From: Bacteroidia bacterium
GTDB taxonomy: Bacteria; Bacteroidota; Bacteroidia; J057
Length of the DNA: 64,000 nt
Reading direction: 5' to 3'
Assembly (NCBI GenBank): GCA_030430575.1
Contig: JAUIKF010000035.1
Span: 24,120-88,119 of the forward strand
In this document: positions 59,927 to 64,000 of the stretch, in pieces
Layout of the letters: every line of letters starts with the position of its first letter
How positions within the stretch are numbered: the stretch's first letter is position 1
The notes under the pieces: generated by a model
The model's database searches: none
What the model was told of the DNA's origin: nothing
The model's input: the letters and a program-made list of their open reading frames with translations, nothing else
Position numbers and translations under genes: made by a program

Positions 59927-60703
59927 TCATTGTTTAATTTCATCCCCAACTCGGATCACCTTCCCAGCCTGAGATGCCTCAACCCTCGTACTCACCGAAA
60001 GCATATAATAATGCGGAAATTGTGACTTCGCCACTGCCTCTGGCAGGGACTTTTCCCTTTCTTGGGAAAACGTTTTGCTAAAAGCGCGATGCACTTCGCC
60101 AGTCACAGGATGCCGCGTAGGTACAGGGCAACGGGGGCAGGCTTTCCGCGCAAGCAAAGATGCTTCCCCTATTTGAAAAGGAAATTCCTCTCCCAATGGC
60201 CCCAGCAACTCATCCTCCCAAAATGCATAGGGAGCCTCGATCTCAATATTGGCGCGAAAGCGTCTCCGAATATTTTCCAAATCGTAATCACCTGAAAACC
60301 AGTTTTGTACTGCTTCTAAGCTTTGCGTGCTCACCACTGTAGGGCCATTGCTGGTATTGGCATCGGGAAACCCTCGATGCGTGTTTTGTCGCATGATTAT
60401 CTCAAATCCAAAAAAGTCAGCAAACCATTTCTCTAAATCCCCTTTCTGACGATCAAGATGAAAGGCTATAGGTTCTCCGCCGTCACTTAGCGTAATGATA
60501 CGCTTGTCTAACTCAAAATCAGCCCGGATTTCATGAATTCGAGCTGTCCGTTTGGCATTGATTACAATTCCTTCAGCATCAAATAAGGCAAACTCGCGGT
60601 CGCCTACAAGCGATCCCCCAGGGGCGATCTGCGCTTCCTGGACTTGAATCCCATCAAGGGATTTGATGGGGTAGAGGGTGATCTGAGAGATGGATGAAGT
60701 CAA
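59927..60703 (-). CDS. MOSC domain protein (YcbX/mARC-like)
   Basis: The 258-residue protein has an N-terminal MOSC beta-barrel (ITLYPIKSLDGIQVQEAQIA, with the LVGDREFALFD strand) and a C-terminal MOSC domain with the Mo-liganding Cys in RKACPRCPVPTRHP. It lacks a ferredoxin domain. Members reduce N-hydroxylated compounds using a Mo cofactor. It is one of a run of four molybdenum-related genes (MOSC, moaE, moaD, fdhD). No partner reductase is visible. Confidence 0.9.
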   Translation of the reverse strand: MTSSISQITLYPIKSLDGIQVQEAQIAPGGSLVGDREFALFDAEGIVINAKRTARIHEIRADFELDKRIITLSDGGEPIAFHLDRQKGDLEKWFADFFGFEIIMRQNTHRGFPDANTSNGPTVVSTQSLEAVQNWFSGDYDLENIRRRFRANIEIEAPYAFWEDELLGPLGEEFPFQIGEASLLARKACPRCPVPTRHPVTGEVHRAFSKTFSQEREKSLPEAVAKSQFPHYYMLSVSTRVEASQAGKVIRVGDEIKQ

Positions 60704-60803
60704 AAGGAAAGAGGAATTAACAATTAAAAATGGAGAATTAAGAATACTTACTCGTCAATGCAAAAATAGATGCCTTCACACTCACACTCAACCTCACACT
60801 TCC

Positions 60804-61214
60804 CTACGGATGCGCTGCCACCCAGACTTCACCGTCTTCAAAGATCTCCTTCTTCCAGATCGGCACGGTCTCTTTGAGGGTGTCAATCGCAAATTGGCAA
60901 GCGGCGAATGACGCGGCGCGATGTGGCGTAGAGACAGCTATTACCACCGCCACTTCGCCTATGGCGAGGCTTCCCACACGATGGACAATTGTCATCTTTT
61001 CAATAGGCCATTGTGCATGTGCCCGGTCTATGATCTTTTGCATCTCCTTAATGGCCATCGGCTCATACGCCTCAAAATCCAATCTAAGCACAGCTTTTCC
61101 TTTCGTTTGCTCACGAACTGTTCCAATAAATACATCTATTGCCCCGCATTTTGGGGATTGAACAGCTTCTATAACTGACTGTAAATCAATGGATTTGTGC
61201 GTAATGGATGTCAT
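60804..61214 (-). CDS. moaE: Molybdopterin synthase catalytic subunit
   Basis: MoaE puts two sulfurs into precursor Z (cPMP) using MoaD thiocarboxylate. The 136-residue protein shows the family pattern GAIDVFIGTVREQTKGK, VHRVGSLAIGEVAVVIAV, HRAASFAACQFAIDTLK and VPIWKKE, where the last lysine is catalytic. moaD is 2 bp upstream on the same strand. moaA, moaB/mogA and moeA are not in the window. Confidence 0.96.
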   Translation of the reverse strand: MTSITHKSIDLQSVIEAVQSPKCGAIDVFIGTVREQTKGKAVLRLDFEAYEPMAIKEMQKIIDRAHAQWPIEKMTIVHRVGSLAIGEVAVVIAVSTPHRAASFAACQFAIDTLKETVPIWKKEIFEDGEVWVAAHP

Positions 61215-61216
61215 AA

Positions 61217-61459
61217 TTAGCCGCCACTTACAGGGGGGATCAAGACCACTTCATCTGTAGCCGATAAAATAGTTTCGTTAGATGCGTATTCTTCATTTAC
61301 GGCAACAAAAAGGGAAGCCAATCGCTCAAAGTCTTGATAGGAGGCTTTTAGTTGTTCCAATAAATCACCTACCGTTTTGCCATCCGCTAGGGATACCTGG
61401 ACCTGGCTGCTGCCAAGGATGTCTTTTGCGATCCCAAAAGCGATAATGTTGAGTTCCAT
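61217..61459 (-). CDS. moaD: Molybdopterin synthase sulfur carrier subunit
   Basis: Starting at 61459 (MELNIIAFGIAKDIL) the protein has 80 residues and a ubiquitin-like fold. It ends PPVSGG, and the terminal Gly is the thiocarboxylate carrier. The longer frame to 61495 adds 12 unlikely residues. It is adjacent to moaE, with a gap of 2 bp, so the pair is translated together. fdhD is divergent from it with 49 bp between the starts. Confidence 0.95.
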   Translation of the reverse strand: MELNIIAFGIAKDILGSSQVQVSLADGKTVGDLLEQLKASYQDFERLASLFVAVNEEYASNETILSATDEVVLIPPVSGG

Positions 61460-61508
61460 GTTGCAAAAAAACAGTAATTTCCCTAATTCTCTCAATTAGG
61501 AATTCAAT

Positions 61509-62372
61509 ATGGCAAATGTAAAGGTAAAACCGATTCAAATTCAAAAAATAAGTTTAGATACCGCTGCACAGATGCAAGATCTGCTTGCGGTCGAAGAACC
61601 ACTTGAAATCCGGATTGGATATGGCCCAGAAAACGACCGCCAGCAGCAAGCCTTGGCAGTGACCATGCGGACGCCTGGTCATGATGAAGAATTAGCGATG
61701 GGTTTTCTTTTTACAGAAGGGATCATAGCAGATAAGGGCGCAATCTTGAGTATCCGATATTGTGTGGATACGGGCAAACAAAAGACTGATAACGTCCTTC
61801 GGGTAGAACTAAAACCGTCGGTGACTTTCGATCCTGTGAAGCTTCAGCGCAATTTCTACACAACTTCCAGTTGTGGCGTTTGTGGCAAAGCGTCGATAGA
61901 AGCCCTGCAGGTACAGGCGTGTGCAGTCTCGATACAATCGGATAAGGAATGGGCGTCTACCTTGATTCGGGCACTCCCTGAACGATTACGAGCCGCTCAG
62001 GCGGTCTTTAAGCATACTGGTGGCCTGCACGCCAGCGCGCTCTTTAGTCCCTCAGGAGAACTCCTGATCTTGCGAGAAGACATCGGCCGCCACAATGCCC
62101 TGGACAAGCTTATTGGTGCTGCGATGGAGCGCGACTTATTGCCATTAGCTGATCATTTGGTGCTCCTGAGTGGACGGATAGGATTTGAATTGGTGCAAAA
62201 AAGCGTGATGGCCAGCGTGCCTATGTTGGTCGCTATCGGCGCGCCGTCTAGCTTGGCGGCATCGGTTGCGGAGGAGTTTGGTATTACCTTGATTGGCTTT
62301 TTGAAACAGGATCGGTTCAATGTGTATGCGCACCCTCAGCGCGTGAAGTTCAATCGTTCAATCGCTCAATAG
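61509..62372 (+). CDS. fdhD: Formate dehydrogenase accessory sulfurtransferase
   Basis: FdhD takes sulfur from a cysteine desulfurase and delivers it to the molybdopterin of formate dehydrogenase. The 287-residue protein has the CxxC motif TSSCGVCGKAS (Cys122, Cys125) and GLHASALF and DIGRHNALDKLIG in the C-terminal half. The FDH genes it serves are at 2.1-6.6 kb in this same window. It is divergent from moaD, so it may share a regulatory region with the Mo-cofactor genes. Confidence 0.96.
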   Translation: MANVKVKPIQIQKISLDTAAQMQDLLAVEEPLEIRIGYGPENDRQQQALAVTMRTPGHDEELAMGFLFTEGIIADKGAILSIRYCVDTGKQKTDNVLRVELKPSVTFDPVKLQRNFYTTSSCGVCGKASIEALQVQACAVSIQSDKEWASTLIRALPERLRAAQAVFKHTGGLHASALFSPSGELLILREDIGRHNALDKLIGAAMERDLLPLADHLVLLSGRIGFELVQKSVMASVPMLVAIGAPSSLAASVAEEFGITLIGFLKQDRFNVYAHPQRVKFNRSIAQ

Positions 62373-62432
62373 TTCCAGGATACGCGATTATCTCATCCTC
62401 TCCTTCACTCATCCTATCATTTTCTTCACCCC

Positions 62433-63740
62433 ATGTCCCAAACCCCAGACAATCGCCCCAGCGGCCTCAGCTACCTAGTCCTGACAGAAATTTTTGAGCG
62501 GATGAGCTTTTGTGGCTTTCGAGCGATATTAGTGCTGTTTATGGTAAAGCGCTTGATTATGGCTGATCAAGCAGCCTTGGAGGTGTATCAGTACTTTACG
62601 CTTTTAGTGGCAATCATTCCCATTCCTGTGGGGTATTTTTCCGATAAATACCTCGGCCAAAAACGGGCTGTGATTTTAGGAGGCGGGATATCGCTGGTAG
62701 GCGTTTTGTTAGTTTTTTTAAATGTCACGGAGGTGTTTTACCTGAGTATTCTATTGATAGGAATTGGAACTGGCTTTATACGTGTCAACCTGCCTGTTCT
62801 TGTAGGAAGGCTTTATCCTAAGACTGATCGCAAACGAAATATAGGCTTCCTATTATATTTTATGGGAATCAACGTTGGAGCCTTTTTAGGGACTTTTTTG
62901 ATTGCAACTATCGCTGAGCAATTTGGGTTTGAATTTGGATTTGGCGCTGTCGCAATAGGGGTAATATTGGCCCTTGGCACCTTTATCACCCAGATGGACA
63001 AACTGGACATACGTGAATTGGAAGAAGATCCTTGGCAGGCTAAAATCAATGAGATAGGGGAAGAAAAACCACCGGTTAAGCAGCCAATAACATTGGTTAC
63101 CCTCCAAAATGGAATAGCATTACTCATGGTTCTTTGCACATTGTCCTGCATTTACTTGATTGTAAATGATTACCTCAACCAAGTTCAGTATGAAGTGATA
63201 AGTTCCTTCGATAATGTATTTATAGACTCGATTGGAATTGGTCTGCTGAATGCTTCAAACTTTATTTCTTTTTTGAGCATTTTGGGTTTTATCTTATTAT
63301 TGATTTACTGGCGGGTTAGGGGAGTGGGTAAAAGCTATCCTTACCTGATAGCCAGTTTTTTGCTATTGGGATTAGGTGCAGGAGTAATGCTCATAGCTGC
63401 AGGAGAAGTCTACAGCAGGGTAGCTTATATCGGGCCATTGGGATTTTTGGTGGTAGGAGCCCTAGTAGAAGTGTTTATTTTTCCTATTTCTTTTAGCCTA
63501 GTGACACGTATTGCTCCATTTGAACAAGCTTCAACTTGGGTTGGACTCTTTATGGGAATTCCCGCTACGGTTTTATTTCTCGTCCAATATTTTCTGTGGT
63601 ATGGACCTGATGGGGCTTCTGCAATTGGTTTCACGAGTTATGGGATAATATTGACCTGCTTAGTTGTTTCAATCCTCACCAGTATCTCCCTCTTCCTCGC
63701 CCGAGGCTGGTGGAAAGACCGCGCGGGCGTCATTGAATAA
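62433..63740 (+). CDS. POT-family (PTR2) peptide transporter
   Basis: The 435-residue protein has about 12 membrane segments and POT-family marks: LTEIFERMSFCGFRAILVLF at the start (compare the ExxER motif) and GFLLYFMGINVGAFLGT in the fourth or fifth segment. POT proteins import di- and tripeptides with protons. The motif is slightly diverged, so a related substrate is possible. It follows fdhD after 60 bp, but I see no functional tie. Confidence 0.85.
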   Translation: MSQTPDNRPSGLSYLVLTEIFERMSFCGFRAILVLFMVKRLIMADQAALEVYQYFTLLVAIIPIPVGYFSDKYLGQKRAVILGGGISLVGVLLVFLNVTEVFYLSILLIGIGTGFIRVNLPVLVGRLYPKTDRKRNIGFLLYFMGINVGAFLGTFLIATIAEQFGFEFGFGAVAIGVILALGTFITQMDKLDIRELEEDPWQAKINEIGEEKPPVKQPITLVTLQNGIALLMVLCTLSCIYLIVNDYLNQVQYEVISSFDNVFIDSIGIGLLNASNFISFLSILGFILLLIYWRVRGVGKSYPYLIASFLLLGLGAGVMLIAAGEVYSRVAYIGPLGFLVVGALVEVFIFPISFSLVTRIAPFEQASTWVGLFMGIPATVLFLVQYFLWYGPDGASAIGFTSYGIILTCLVVSILTSISLFLARGWWKDRAGVIE

Positions 63741-63778
63741 TTATTTGGCAAGCCAAAGACTTAAAATGTTTGTAGTTT

Positions 63779-63838
63779 TGGGGTTAGCGTTTCGAGTTGA
63801 AACTTAACCTAAAACGCAAAACCTAAAACTTAAAACGT
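63779..63838. repeat. Degenerate heptamer/octamer hairpin array
   Basis: CCTAAAAC-type words (63808-63836) and a GGGGTTAGCGTTT partner (63780-63792) form a weak hairpin. It lies just before the last gene, as other arrays of this class do before or after genes. Confidence 0.6.
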
Positions 63839-63846
63839 TTCCCCTC

Positions 63847-64000
63847 ATGAGCCATTTTTTCGCCTACCTCTCCCGCATGAAATTCATCGAAAGATGGGGC
63901 CTGATGCACAATGTGCATACCGAGAATATCCAGGAACATAGCCTGCAAGTGGCTATGATTGCGCATGCCCTTGCCTTGATCAAAAACCGTTTGTATGAAG
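63847..64000 (+). CDS. YfbR-like 5'-deoxynucleotidase, truncated by window edge
   Basis: The first 51 residues are [20 protein letters not shown] followed by [20 protein letters not shown]. The RWGLM, EHS and AHAL segments match the N-terminal part of the HD-domain YfbR family, which removes phosphate from deoxynucleoside 5'-monophosphates. The HD pair itself lies beyond the window edge. Confidence 0.85.
   Translation, partial: MSHFFAYLSRMKFIERWGLMHNVHTENIQEHSLQVAMIAHALALIKNRLYE

Overview
The window looks like chromosomal DNA of a free-living Bacteroidota, most likely of the Saprospiraceae type. The genus call is an inference. The support is three proteins with type IX secretion C-termini (PDZ protein, nuclease-fold protein, 1477-residue CHU_C protein), a TonB-receptor remnant with a carboxypeptidase-like regulatory domain, promoters fitting TTTG-N19-TAnnTTTG, almost no Shine-Dalgarno sequences, and the ferredoxin / acyl-CoA reductase pair common in this phylum. 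No rRNA, tRNA, CRISPR array, prophage or complete transposase was found.

Layout. 0-2 kb: the end of an AraC-type regulator, a YceI protein and an unknown gene. 2-6.6 kb: a two-gene NAD-type formate dehydrogenase (NuoE/F-like fusion plus a cysteine-type molybdopterin subunit). 6.6-12.7 kb: Fic and DUF1456 genes in tandem, two lipoproteins, a YARHG protein, an orphan contractile tail sheath and a family 9 glycosyltransferase. 13-18.4 kb: a CotH-like protein, a single-domain asparaginase, aldose epimerase, a flavin monooxygenase, a TonB-receptor remnant and an SDR. 18.5-32.3 kb: an envelope and secretion block (triple-PDZ protein, a M48-like protein lacking its first zinc histidine, PspC, GT39, hybrid histidine kinase, secreted nuclease-fold protein, giant CHU_C protein). 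32.6-45 kb: a DtxR-type regulator, thioesterase, smpB, FAD oxidoreductase, TPR lipoprotein, GT4, an EF-G paralogue, pgk and gatB. 45-53 kb: ferredoxin / acyl-CoA reductase, a secreted caspase, ArsA-type ATPase, 2-hydroxyacid dehydrogenase, Sua5 and a crotonase. 53-59.6 kb: small envelope proteins, including one that resembles hedgehog/M15 peptidases. 59.9-64 kb: molybdenum functions (MOSC, moaE, moaD, fdhD), a POT transporter and the start of a YfbR-like gene.

The two ends of the window fit together. The formate dehydrogenase at 2-6.6 kb needs a sulfurated molybdopterin cofactor, and MoaD/MoaE and FdhD at 60.8-62.4 kb are the enzymes that make and sulfurate it.

The least ordinary content is between genes. 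There are (i) a 109-bp MITE-like element with 13-bp inverted ends, four TGTCAAC boxes and an 8-bp target duplication; (ii) two copies of a different ~110-bp element with inverted ends, one of which supplies the stop codon of a gene; (iii) heptamer arrays such as (CCCTAAA)4, (CCTAGAA)n and (CCCTGAA)6, often paired with a complementary arm; and (iv) several large inverted repeats. No single new multi-gene system is proven. The best leads are the orphan sheath, the hedgehog-like membrane protein, the Fic/DUF1456 pair and the repeat families.
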